Positions 11,233-22,435 of a DNA stretch of 64,000 nucleotides are shown one piece after another. The stretch is from Neurospora tetraspora (taxonomy: Eukaryota > Ascomycota > Sordariomycetes > Sordariales > Sordariaceae): the NCBI RefSeq assembly GCF_033439725.1, contig NW_026944388.1, positions 372,001 through 436,000 of the forward strand, given 5' to 3'. Every line of letters starts with the position of its first letter. Position 1 is the stretch's first letter. The translations under genes were made by a program, and so were the position numbers. A model generated the notes under the pieces. That model ran no database searches and was not told the origin of the DNA. It was given only the letters and a program-made list of their open reading frames with translations.

Positions 11233-13447
11233 ATGAACGAACCAACGATATTCGAACAACCCATCCACTCGAAGGATCCAGAGGTGGGCGAGGATGCCAT
11301 TTATATGCCGGAATATGGAGCGAATGGGAGGGGCCCGTCGCGGGTTGGAGAGGAGGGAGAGGAGGAGGATGATTTTAGGGATTATGTGTTTCCTGAAGGT
11401 TAGTTCATCTCTATCGAGGTTTTGCCGGTCTCTTCTGCCTCTGTTCGGTCTTTGTTCAGTCTTTCTTCAGTCTTTCCTCAACTTCTTCCCAGCCTCTGTT
11501 CAGCTTCTTCTCAACCTCTCTTCACCTCTCTCTTCACCTCTCGCTAACACCCCCATCACAGAGCGAAAGCTAGGAACATGGTCCACAGCATTCCTCATCA
11601 TCAACCGCGTCATCGGCGCCGGCATCTTCTCAACGCCATCATCCATCATCCACAACACCAATAGCGTCGGTGCCACGCTCCTCTTCTGGGTGTTGGGTGG
11701 TGTAATGACCTTTTGGTGAGTTGCGGTCCACCCTTCAGTCACTTGCCCTACCCAACTTCCACTTGAAAGCAAGAAAGCAAGCCAGCTAACTCCCATTCAA
11801 CCAACCACAAAGCGGCCTAGCCGTCTACCTAGAATTCGGCACCGCCATCCCTCGTTCCGGTGGAGAGAAAGTTTATCTCGAACGCGTCTACCGCAAACCC
11901 AAGTACCTAGCAACCTGCATCTTCGCCGTGCAATTCATCCTCTTTGCCATCTCCACCGCCGGCTCCGTTTCCTTTTCCTCCTACCTCCTCCGCTGCGTGC
12001 TCGGCAGCAGCAGCAGCAGCAGCAGCAGCACTTCCGGCCAAGCCCAAGAAGAAGCAACCAAATACGACGGCACCTGGCTCAACCGGGGCATCGCCGTAGC
12101 AGCTATTACTGTCGTCTGTCTCATCCACGCGTTTCTTCCGCGATTGGGCATCTGGCTGTCCAACGGTTTGGGGGTGTTCAAGTTGGTGCTGTTGAGTTTG
12201 GTGGTTTGCACGGGGTTTGCGGCGTTGGCGGGGAGGATGGAGGGGGAGAGCCCGGGGAATTTTGGGAGTTTTGATGGGCCGGGGGATGCCACTGGGAATT
12301 ATGGAGACGATCAGACGGATGGGATGGGAAAGGATGTGGCGGGGAGTGCGGCGGGGTATGCGTTGGCGCTGTTGCAGGTGTTGTATAGTTATGGGGGGTG
12401 GGAGAATGCCAATTATGTGAGTACAACAACTCTATTGACGGATTGTTATGAGAGGAGGGAGGAGAAGTGCTAATGAGAGGATTGTTTGTGTAGGTGTTGA
12501 GCGAAGTGAGGGATGCGCCGAGGACGTTGAGACTGGCGGCGCCGATTGCCATCGCGACGGTCACCGTACTCTATGTCCTTGCGAACATTGCTTATGTGAG
12601 TATAAAACCCATTCTTCATCCCTTCCCAGGCCTTCCATCTCTGACCTCTCAACGACGACAGTTCGCCGCCATGACCAAAGACGAACTCTCCAAATCCGGC
12701 GTCGTCCCCACCGCCATCTTCTTCACCCGCGTCTGGGGCCCCTCGGCCTTCACCGACCGCGTCATGCCTCTCTTCCTCGCCCTCTCGGCGCTCGGCAACG
12801 TCTTTGCGCAATCCTTCGCCATGCCCCGCGTGAAGCAGGAGCTCGCAAAGGAAGGGACGCTTCCCTTCTCGCGCTTCTGGGCGAGCGACTGGCCCGAGCA
12901 AAAGTCGCCCACGGGCGCCATCCTGCTGCACTGGATCTTCACCGTGGCGCTGATTCTCGGGTCCAGCACCAAGGATGTGTACCAGTTTTTGTCAAACATC
13001 TTTACCTACTCGGGCAACTGGATCAAGGTCTTCCTTGGGGTAGGGTTGTTGTATCTCAACTTTACACCGAGCGAGAACTGGGCGACGCCGGAGAATAAGA
13101 GGTTCCATAGTTATCCCGTCTTGACCGTGTTTTGGGTGGTCGGGCTGCTGTATACCTGTGCGGCGCCGTTCATTCCGAATAAGCTGCTCACCAAGGTTCA
13201 CTTTTCTGTGGTGCCGGCGCTGGGGACGGGCATGTTGGTCATTGGCGTGGTGTATTGGGTGGTTTGGGCCAAGGTGTTGCCGGCGTTTGGGTTTTCGATT
13301 CAGCACGAGGTGGTGGTGCTGCCGGATGGGAGTGAGAGGGTTAAGTATAAGAGGGTGAGGCCGAGGGGAGGAAGAGGTGGTGCGAGGAGGAGGAGGAATG
13401 GGGGGAGGGGAGGGGGGAGAGGAGGGACGACTGTTGTGTGGAGGTGA
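11233..13447 (+). CDS. amino acid permease of the APC superfamily, LAT/Mup1-like (high-affinity methionine permease type)
   Basis: Five exons are proposed: 11233-11398, 11562-11715, 11813-12416, 12494-12595 and 12662-13447, about 603 residues. Donors are gttagt, gtgagt, gtgagt and gtgagt. The last intron is 66 bases with no stop in frame, so retention is possible; removing it restores LANIAYFAAMTKDEL, the form expected in this family. An acidic cytosolic N-terminus is followed by the first membrane helix with INRVIGAGIFSTPSSI, the substrate-binding GxGIF-type motif of APC carriers. About twelve hydrophobic segments follow. Related fungal proteins import methionine or other amino acids across the plasma membrane. 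Two oddities are visible: an eight-serine run encoded by AGC repeats near 12004-12030 between membrane segments, and a C-terminal tail made of Arg/Gly (RGGRGG) repeats after 13365, unusual for a permease. Confidence 0.85.
12004..12030 (+). repeat. (AGC)n microsatellite coding for a serine run
   Basis: About eight tandem AGC triplets lie inside the third exon of the permease gene and encode a serine homopolymer followed by TSG. The tract would sit in a loop between hydrophobic segments. Triplet runs of this kind vary readily in length between strains. Confidence 0.8.
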
Positions 13448-14385
13448 CCTATTAGGTGGTGTTTTGATGCGTGATAGAGAAGATACAAGGTAGATCAATG
13501 ATTCGCGTCTTCGTTTCAGGAACGAGATAAAAGGGGATTTGTTTACTTTGGATGGAGTCTTTGTCCTTTTACCCCTTTTTTGAGCAGAGCCCCTTTTCGG
13601 ACGCACTGGCATCGATCTGCTTGGGCGGGTGGAACTGATTTGTCTGATCAACATGCCGTGGGTTAGATATTCGTGTTCACAATACGAGATGCAAAATTGA
13701 TATTGGATAAAATGAGTGCCAAAGTTGAACTTGCAGTCTTGTTGATAGGATCTCGGATCCCAACGGCAACTGTTTCAGCGGTCGTTACTGTAGCAGGGGA
13801 AGACACTGCAGCCGAGGCGGACAGTCGGCAGGTGGGGAACGGGACGCGGGGCTCCATCGGGCCTAGCGGACCCCGTTCAATGGCCGTGTTTATCGAGTTC
13901 AGTGGACTGCGGCCCCTGGACGGCCAAGTCTCCAACATTGACCACCTCCTCCACCTTCGGAACACTGCACTGACTTGGTGTCCTTCTTGGGAATCCCGGC
14001 ATTCCCATGATTCCACACTACTTGGACTGGCATTACTAACAACACCACATTTCAAAGACGCACACCAACAACGAGTAACAACCAAAGTGCGCCCGGTCCC
14101 GTCAGCCATGCTCCAGCCCTACGCCGTCGACTCCGTTCATGTTCAAGTCCGATGAGGCATCGCTGCGCATGCATGCCTTGCCCTCTGTATTTGTCTAGTA
14201 CCAGTACCAGTACCAGTACCAGCTCCAGTTCCAAGTAGCTCCCGTCTACCTAGCTGCTCGATTCTCCCACCTACGCCCACGCCTACGCCTACGCCTCGCT
14301 TCAACATTTTCAGCCTCCCGACTCGACTCTTTCCTCCCATAATCTCCGAGTCGATCCGCGGTCGACCCTCGTTGCGCCATAACCA
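13448..14385. other. intergenic region with two short tandem repeats
   Basis: Between the permease and PIK1 I see no convincing gene; overlapping frames of about 150 codons on both strands at 13663-14155 are mirror images of one another and match nothing known. Close to the kinase start lie a CAGTAC-type tandem run (about 14198-14222) and a CCTACG-type run (about 14270-14300), both probably in the promoter or leader of the kinase gene. Confidence 0.45.
14198..14222. repeat. short tandem repeat, unit CAGTAC
   Basis: About four head-to-tail copies of a six-base unit (agtacc/cagtac) are followed at 14270-14300 by a second six-base repeat (cctacg). Both lie upstream of the PIK1 start codon. Confidence 0.7.
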
Positions 14386-17300
14386 ATGTCTTGGGACTTG
14401 TTAAAGCGGTTCCTCGAGAGCGACGTCTTCAACCAAAACCCCTTTCTCTCCGTCTCCTATCTCTCGTCAGTCACCCATTGCTTACCCCTCCTCCTCTTCT
14501 CCTCACTCGGCGCGGCGCGTATACTGTCCTCCAGAACTAACATGACCGCATCGCCAGACGATATGCCGACCACATAGGAATTCACCATGTGCTGTGCAGC
14601 AAGCTGCGCCAGTTCCCCTACGAGGACATCGAGTTCTTCCTCCCTCAGCTATGTCACCTTGTCATCAGCATCGACAATGAGTCCATGGCCCTGGAGGAGT
14701 TCCTCCTCGATCTGTGCGAGGAGTCGGTCACAGCAGCCTTGTTGGTGCGCAACCCCATACACCATCTGTACACAACTACCTTGCTGATATCTCGCCCGCT
14801 CGCAGACATTCTGGCTCTTCCAAACATACCTACACGACCTATCCTCTAATCCACAGGCCCATGCCTTCAAAACATGCCAGAGAGTGTACAACAAGGTGCA
14901 GCACATTGTCTTCGGCGTCGCCGACAGCGCAAGGAACGAGAAGATCACGGAAAACGCATTGCCCGTGACTGTCCTAGGGAGCTTCGTTCTCGCCAGTATC
15001 GCCGCCCCGTTTCTCCCTCATTGGGCTGGCCCGCTGGCCGTCGCGCAAGCCCGGAAGCCCCGCCCGCAAGTCATCGAACATGTGTCCGACGCTACTCCCG
15101 TCAACGCCACCCCACCTGCTCGCGCGCATACCGTCACTGCTGGTACAACAAAATCGAGACGGGCAAAGGAGGTCCGCCTCACGAGCTCATCAGACCACCA
15201 GCTCCAGACCAACAGCCCGGTGGCGCATCGTCCCAAGCCCAAGATCAAGGAACCTGAGCCCGACTCCCGGCCGACATCTTCAGGGTCTTCTATCAAAACG
15301 CCGATAGAGTCTAAGCGGCCTGCTCCTTTCGATTCCAACCTCTTGGAGGCACGCCTTAGTTCATCTTCGCTGCCTCTACCGACGTCAGATGCCAAGTCTC
15401 CGGGTCTTGTTCACAGGCCGACCACTCCGGCCCTGGGGCTGCGGCCAACGGCTGGAGTGAACAGGAGGCACTCCCACCATGTCAAAACTCTCTTGAATCA
15501 AGCGGACATGAGCCACACACAAAAGATGCGGCTCCTAAAACAGAACTACTTCCACTGCCAGACGGCTTTTCTGACAGCGCTGGAGAATATCTCGAATCGA
15601 CTGGTAATAGTACCAAAGGCCGCACGCCTAAGTGCCCTACGCGCTGAGCTGGCTCTAATCGCACAAGAGCTCCCGGCCGAGGTTGATATCCCAGTCATCT
15701 GCCCTCCCACCTTGGTAGACGGTTCTCCTTCGCAGAGCAGACACCACAGGATAGTCCGTCTTAACCCGGCCGAGGCCACGGTACTGAACAGTGCTGAGAA
15801 AGTGCCTTTCTTGCTTATGGTTGAGATCTTGAGGGAAGATCTCACGTTTGACCCGGATTCTCAAGACAACCAGAGACTTCTTACACAACTTTTGGCCGAA
15901 CAAGGAACCAGGAGGCGGATATTTGACCTTTCCGAGTCTTCTAGGATACCAGCCGCCCCCCATTCTCAAGAGCAGGTTATCGATAGTGTCTTTGAGCCTT
16001 CCTCGGGGGATCTTGGGCACTCACCACTAATGAAACCGTTCGAAGACGAGCCCTTTGCGATACAGCATAACCCCGTTCCTGGCGGTCTCCGCCATGCTAA
16101 CACTACCGGGACCAGTTCAACACAATTCGTTGACCTGACGTCAACGCCTCGGAGTTCTGGCACTTCAGGATCCTCTACCCCACCTTTTAGGAGGATGACC
16201 CTCCAAAGTCCGCGCAGCAACTCGGCCGACCAACCTGATTTCTCTGCCCTTGCCATTCATATGCGGACAGCCTCGCAAATGTTGGCGCAGTTGGATGCAA
16301 CAAGTGGCAAGCGACCGCGTCATGAAGTGGCCGCAATCAGAGCAAAGATTATCGCCAGCATGCAGAGTCTAGAGGAGGAGAGCTTTGAAGTACACGATAG
16401 CCAAGGGCCGACCTTCGAGATGATTATGGCCAAGGCCAGTGCAGAAAATGCCATCAACGGCAATACCGCTACGGACGAAGAAATTGAGGCTCCCCTAGAA
16501 AAGGTCGAGTCCAATGTGAACCCCAACGCCGGTCTCGCGAGGATGGAGAACGATATCAAGACGGGCGGTCTTCAGCGCAAGGGCGATCGCGATGATCCCA
16601 GCGCCGCCGTCTTCGGAGAAGCCTGGGAGATGAAGAAGGAGCGTATCCGCAAGTCCTCTCCCTACGGCTGGATGAAGAACTGGGATCTCGTCAGCGTCAT
16701 CGTGAAAACGGGTGCGGATCTCCGTCAGGAGGCATTCGCCTGCCAGCTGATTCGCGTGTGCCACAAGATCTGGGTGGAGCACAACGTGCCCGTCTGGGTG
16801 AAGCTCATGCGCATTCTCGTCACGGGCGAGTCGTGCGGTCTGGTAGAGACCATCGCCAACGGCGTGTCTCTGCACTCTATCAAGCGCAGCTTGACGCTGG
16901 CCACGGTCGAGTCCGGTCAGAACCCTAGGAGGAGGATCGCGACGCTCAAGGACCATTTCGTCAAGGCGTTCGGTCTGCCCGAGAGCCAGGCATACAGGTC
17001 GGCTGTGGACGCGTTCAAGAGGTCGCTGGCTGCGTATAGCATCATTTCGTATGTGCTGCAGCTGAAGGATAGGCACAATGGCAATGTGCTTATTGATAAT
17101 GAGGGGCACATCATTCATATCGACTTTGGCTTCATGTTGTCGAACTCGCCTGGCTCGGTCGGGTTCGAGGCGGCGCCGTTTAAGTTTACGTATGAGTATC
17201 TGGATGTGCTGGGTGGTGTGGACTCGCAGGATTTTGCGGACTTTAAGCAACTCTGCAAACAGGCTTTCCAGGGTATGTTCTTATCTCTTCTCTCACCAAT

Positions 17301-17666
17301 CAATTTCAGCAAGTAAGCACAAATGACTAACGAGATTATTGCCTATAGCCCTCCGTCGCTCAGCAGACAACATCATCGACCTCGTCGCCATGATGGGCCG
17401 AGAGTCCAAGATGCCTTGCTTCGGCGCGGGCATCTCGCAGGTGACAACCTCGCTACGGGCAAGGTTCCAGCTGCAGCTGAGCAAAGACGAGGCGGAACAG
17501 TTTGTGGAGACGGATCTGATTGCTAAGTCGTTGGGAAGTTATTATACACGACTGTAAGTTTTGAAACCCCAATGATGGTTGGAGAGAAAGAGAGGAGCGT
17601 AATGCTAACGAGGGTGAAAAAACCAGTTACGATACTTTCCAGTATAGGACGCAGGGGATTTACTAG
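14386..17666 (+). CDS. PIK1: phosphatidylinositol 4-kinase, Pik1/PI4K-beta type
   Basis: Five exons are proposed: 14386-14465, 14558-14744, 14806-17272, 17349-17553 and 17627-17666, about 992 residues. All splice phases agree and the last 13 codons complete the terminal motif YDTFQYRTQGIY. The N-terminal part (FPYEDIEFFLPQLCHLVIS) is the lipid kinase unique helical region. A long Ser/Pro-rich middle follows, and the C-terminal 300 residues are a PI3/4-kinase catalytic domain. The catalytic loop is LKDRHNGN near residue 842 and the metal-binding loop is HIDFGFM near 861. The enzyme makes phosphatidylinositol 4-phosphate from phosphatidylinositol and ATP, mainly at the Golgi, where it supports secretion. 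The helical start together with the length distinguish it from the larger Stt4. The second intron donor (gtgcgc) is weak, so that junction is the least certain. Confidence 0.9.
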
Positions 17667-20600
17667 ACAGGTCTTGAGGACCTCCGAAGAGGATCAGGTC
17701 CGTGATGGATGGCACTTGGAAGGGGGATGGAAATGTCGGATGAAAGAAAGCATCGGTAATGGGATGGAAAGGAGACGGGATGGAAATACCCTTCGTTTTT
17801 AGCTGAGGGCAAGGGAGGATTTAAACGTATATATCATTGTTCTTAAACGTTGGGAACGGCAAGTTCAAACGCACATGGGGGAACAGAAAGGAAGAACCAG
17901 AGGGGGAAGGAAGAAGGCGAGAACAGAAGTGGTAAATTTGAGAGTTCAATCGATTTAAGAAGGGGCATCTCGGCGGCGTTTACAAAGATTTATTATGATG
18001 GGTGCACTATACTAGTTGCTATATAGCGGATTACATCCATGTGTTTACAAACTCTTTGGGTTTATTCTGGTGAGTTGTTCTATAGTCTTTGCCTTTTCGT
18101 GTCCTTCTCACCCTTTGTTCACCCTCTTTTCACCCTCTTTTCAACTTCTCTCAGTCGGTCGTCACTTCCGATATCCCTAAAGTAAATGTTCGCAAAGCAC
18201 CTGCCAGTCACCACACTCTCACATCACCTCCTTCGACACAAGACCTCAGGTGCAAGTGCTCAACAGGAAACCGAAGGACTACGAAATCCCAATTTCCCAT
18301 TACATTACTTCCTTAAATTCCCCCCCCCCCCTTCCCATCACCCCCTTCCCACCCAATAACCCCATCACATCCCCCAAAATTCCATTCCCCAAAACATGGG
18401 TTTTCCTGCCCCTGCCATGAGCAGCTAGCTTTCCAGTCCCTTTTCGATTTCCCATTTCGACTTCCTGCATCTCTGCGGCATGGAGAGCTTTTGAGGAGGA
18501 GTGAAAGGTTTAAGATGACTCGGGGGATGGATAATATGGATGTGTGGACGGGTAGGTAAGGTAGGTAGGTGGATCAAGGACACACAAAGTCCAGGCAGAC
18601 AGACGCCATCCGAGCGGGATGTTTGAAACTGGGGTCATTATTCCTACTTACGCAGTTGATGGTACACAACACAAAAATCCTTCTTCGGAGTCAGCAGCCT
18701 CTAAGTCCGAAAGGTACCTACCTTTGAATGTGTTTGTTCTCGCACGGTTTTTCGTACAGAGCGTTTGAGATAACTCAAATTAGAGGTACTCAACTCGACT
18801 CGACTCAATTCGACCCAGCAGCTCAACTCAATTTGAGACCACCCACCCAGTACGAGTTACAACTCATCTCGAGGGTCCCTCCCGACTTGAGTTTGGCGAG
18901 TTGGCCGCCTTCTTTTTGAGTATAAAACCGGTCGTATGAGGAAGGTTCTTTATACGAAAAACCGTACCAGTACCAGAAAAAAACGCAGTCTTTGTGTGTT
19001 GACTTGGTTGTATCTATGCCCGTGGCGAACGGACTCGTAGGTACGTATAGAAGACACATGGTGGCCAGTAGTGAAAACGCCACGGCTACTTTACTTGAGC
19101 TTCACACTCACCATTTCGAAGAGTCCTCGAATTTGAAATAAGCTTCAATGACCATAGATCGGACTAGTTGCCTTTTCTGGAGACAGTGAGTGGTAGTATG
19201 TATGTCAGTCTATGAGTGGACTTGCAAACCATGTCTCGCCTCGCCTTCCATGCGCATAAGCTGAGGTTGCTTCCCCGGGCTGACAGAGATGTATGTGGTT
19301 CTCAAATCCGGAAGGATTCTGCACCGTGAATCCTTCGAGATAAGATGACATGATAGCTCGTAAATCGGCCGCACAACGTTCGGTCCTCAGTAGCATGATT
19401 GGTATGTATCACCATCATGTTCAACCTCGGAAAAGCATCCATCTATCTTCAAGTGAGCCGGGTTGTCGAATGGGGAAAAATGACTGGTCTGGGAGTGGTT
19501 GTGCAAAATTGTCTGAAACGACTTTCTTCCAACAACAAGTCTATTTCTTGATAACACGGAGCTTATTTTGTTTGCACAACATTTATCCCGTGCTTGCTGG
19601 AACAGAGGCCCCTCCACACACCTCGGCTGGTCGTTAATTAGTCACTTAGTGTAGTAGCGCAAAGAGGACTGCCAACGCGACTCTGCAATGCAGAAGGCTA
19701 ATATCCAGAGGATGGCAAGACTGGATAGCACCGCAGTCTCAAGCGGCCGAATTGGGAAGGGGTCGGCTTGATCCCGTCGGGTCAACCACTCGGTTCTTTT
19801 CCATGGACTAGAAACCCGACGGGAGGCTATATTGCCTGGGTATTGGTGCAGGAAAGTTTTGAATTGCTTGCCCCTTTGAAGAGTCATGTGCTGCTTGGCT
19901 TCGTTGGGTGATGTTCCGCTGTTGCAAGCAGATCAAGGTTGTTAACGACCATGTATTGTTTGTAGCGTCGTATTCGTGCAACAAGCTTAAAGAAACAATA
20001 AACGGGCAGTTGATGGAATCGAGCAGTGTAACCCTCTCCTGGTTGATGCCTGGCCTTTTGTGAACAAAACCACGCCTTGCGCACACCCTCTTGCTGCTCC
20101 CGCCCAATGTGACGCTTCAAAGGCAAGAGAGCACGACATGGGGAGGATGTGAAGTATTGCAGATTGTGGCCCCTCTATGCCCATATGCGAAGCGCTTGCA
20201 ACGTCAAAGAGAGTTGGGCTGTGTAAGAAAATAGATGTCGAGGAGAAGGACGGAACTAAGCAAGGCGAGAGTTGATGAAAACGTGCTTGAGAAAGAGATG
20301 CAATCTGGGGGAATATCTGGGGGTTAAGTGTCACCAGTTTTCACCAATCCCGGCGTATTCTCGGAATTTCGCACCCTTTGAACACTCTTAATAGGCCGCT
20401 GTTGCATTCGGTCGTCGACTGTGCGGTTCATCACACCGGATTTTGAAGGTGTTTGGTGTAGGAATGTTGACAGCTCTGTTGAGGCTCTCCCTCGTCTTCA
20501 AGAGCTCAACTCTGGTCTTCCGGTGTTAGCGCTCCCCCATATGGTTAGGCTGATGGTAAATGTCAAAACTGCCACGAGGTGAGCGGCAGCAACCGTGGCG

Positions 20601-22435
20601 TCGGAGTTGGAGAGACAAGATCCATGCTTGACCCCCAGGACACCTTCTCAGGAGATACCCTGGCTCCCTGGTTCGCCAGCATGGCCTGTTTGAAGCTTAT
20701 TCTCTCCACGACTTTGCGGGCACAGAGAAAGTGGACATCAAGATGCTGTAACAAAGGAGAACCCTACCAGACTTATAACTGCTGGCTCGTCTACCAAGGC
20801 AATGATGCAGGTGAACTTCGCGGCGGTGCACTGCCAATGCAGACGCACTGGAAAGGACGGAAAGTTGCAGCAGCATTCAACATGGAGAAATGGATGAGGT
20901 TCAGTTGCGGTCTGCCACCGCGGACCAATCACACACAAGACTCGGCTGTCTTTCCAACGAATCATCAACAGCCTAACGCGGGCGATCTGGTCCATGTTTA
21001 AATCTTGCGCAGGTCAGTATCGAATCGGTTCGCCAGACGTGGGCCTTTTTGGTTCCTGCTGTTCCTGCTGGCCAGCCCCTTCTCCGCGGTCAATATATCT
21101 TGGTTAGCATGGTCTCTTACAAAGAGCTTAGTATTGACACATCCCGCTCACAATGCCCCTATTCCCGGCCGAGGTCCTCTTGTCTGTGGCTCTCGCCAGA
21201 ACAGCTGTAGATTTCAACAAGACCACGCCATACGCAGTACACACCCAATATTGTTGTGTGGCTGGTCACGAGAAGGATTTGGCTGCAGCGTACAAAGAAT
21301 ACTGCTGTGGTAATACGGACAAAGATATCTTTACGCAGAGTTCTGAGAAGAGTCAGCGGGTGTAGTGTACAGAAGGTATCCCTGCTCCCGCCATTCATTC
21401 GACGGTTCCTGAATGGACGTTGATGCCCCGATCAGCTCAATCGGAGTTCACCCCAGTGAGCCCGCAATGAGCTCAAGCACCGGAGACGTTGAAACGCCCA
21501 GGGGCCCAGCTGGTATAACCCCATAATTGACACCAAAAACGCTTTCCCACCATGTGGGCCGCAGATTTTATGCTAGACTTGTCATGGCGATCCTTGATCC
21601 ATATCAAGACAAGTGCCGCTTGCGAAGCCGAAGTTGCAACAAATTGCCCCAGAGACCAACGCTCAACTTATTGACAAATACACAATCACGAACAAGGCCT
21701 GACAGGCACATCTGTGGAAGTGAAATCCTGGGGTTGATACACCATCTCCATCCCCTCAGGCTCCCATCCCCGTCCATTCAGGTAAGCCCACTTACATACA
21801 CCCCATACAACCACACCAATAATCAGCCAGCCTTTCCTTCCGGGGTGCCGAGAACCGCTCCAAGGCCCCCTCAGGCTCATCCTCTCTCTCTACCTCACTC
21901 TACCCAGCACTTTACCAGTCATATTATCACGCAAAACTCTGCATACTTGCTACCATTTGACTGTCTCTTCTTTCGGCCAGGGACATGGACACACCCTGAG
22001 CCTCCGATACTGATTCACCGGCACGCAGTGACCCCCTCCCGTGCCCCTTCTCCGCCTGGCATCTGAGAATAGGTACAGTCTCCAGTACAGCCTAGATCGA
22101 GGAGAAGTGGAGCGGTGTCGTTGCTAGTTTCTTGGGGTGATTGGAGCCGTTGGAGCCTTTCTGGAGCCCCTGCTGGAGTCTTTGGAGTCTCGTGGAGCCT
22201 CCGGGGCAATAAGTGTGGAGTTCGCCAATTACTGCATCCCAAATTCCTCTGCTGAAAGAGCCCAAGAGCCCCCGGATTGCAAATCACCATCCTTGACCTA
22301 CGACAGCATCCCAGCTTTCCGTTCCCCGGCTTCGTTTCAGTCGGTGCTACCTGACTTCGATCAGATCCCGCCGTAAGTCGACTTTTTCTGGCGAACCGGT
22401 CTGCAAACTTCCATTTCTTTTTCCCTCTTTCCCCA
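17667..22435. other. long intergenic region between PIK1 and the Zn2Cys6 regulator
   Basis: This 4.8 kb stretch has no gene I can identify. Frames at 20579-21001 (140 codons, including a Cys and Trp-rich part) and 21153-21365 (70 codons with two CC pairs) overlap nothing else and could belong to a small cysteine-rich protein, but they show no clear signal peptide or splice-supported link. Other contents are homopolymer C runs near 18318-18330, a Gly/Thr-poor AG-rich stretch at 17800-17960 and an inverted repeat at 18744-18965. The last few hundred bases before 22436 are probably the leader of the transcription factor gene. Confidence 0.4.
18744..18965. repeat. inverted repeat with 13-base perfect arms
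   Basis: The arm acggtttttcgta at 18744-18756 is repeated as its exact reverse complement at 18953-18965. The 196 bases between contain repeated short palindromic CTCAA/TTGAG blocks. No transposase lies within. It could be a remnant of a small non-autonomous element or simply a cruciform-prone site. Confidence 0.45.

Noticed and set aside
21527-22066. 179-codon Pro/His/Thr-rich frame upstream of the Zn2Cys6 gene
   Set aside because: Composition follows a CT-rich leader; no domain or conserved motif is seen.
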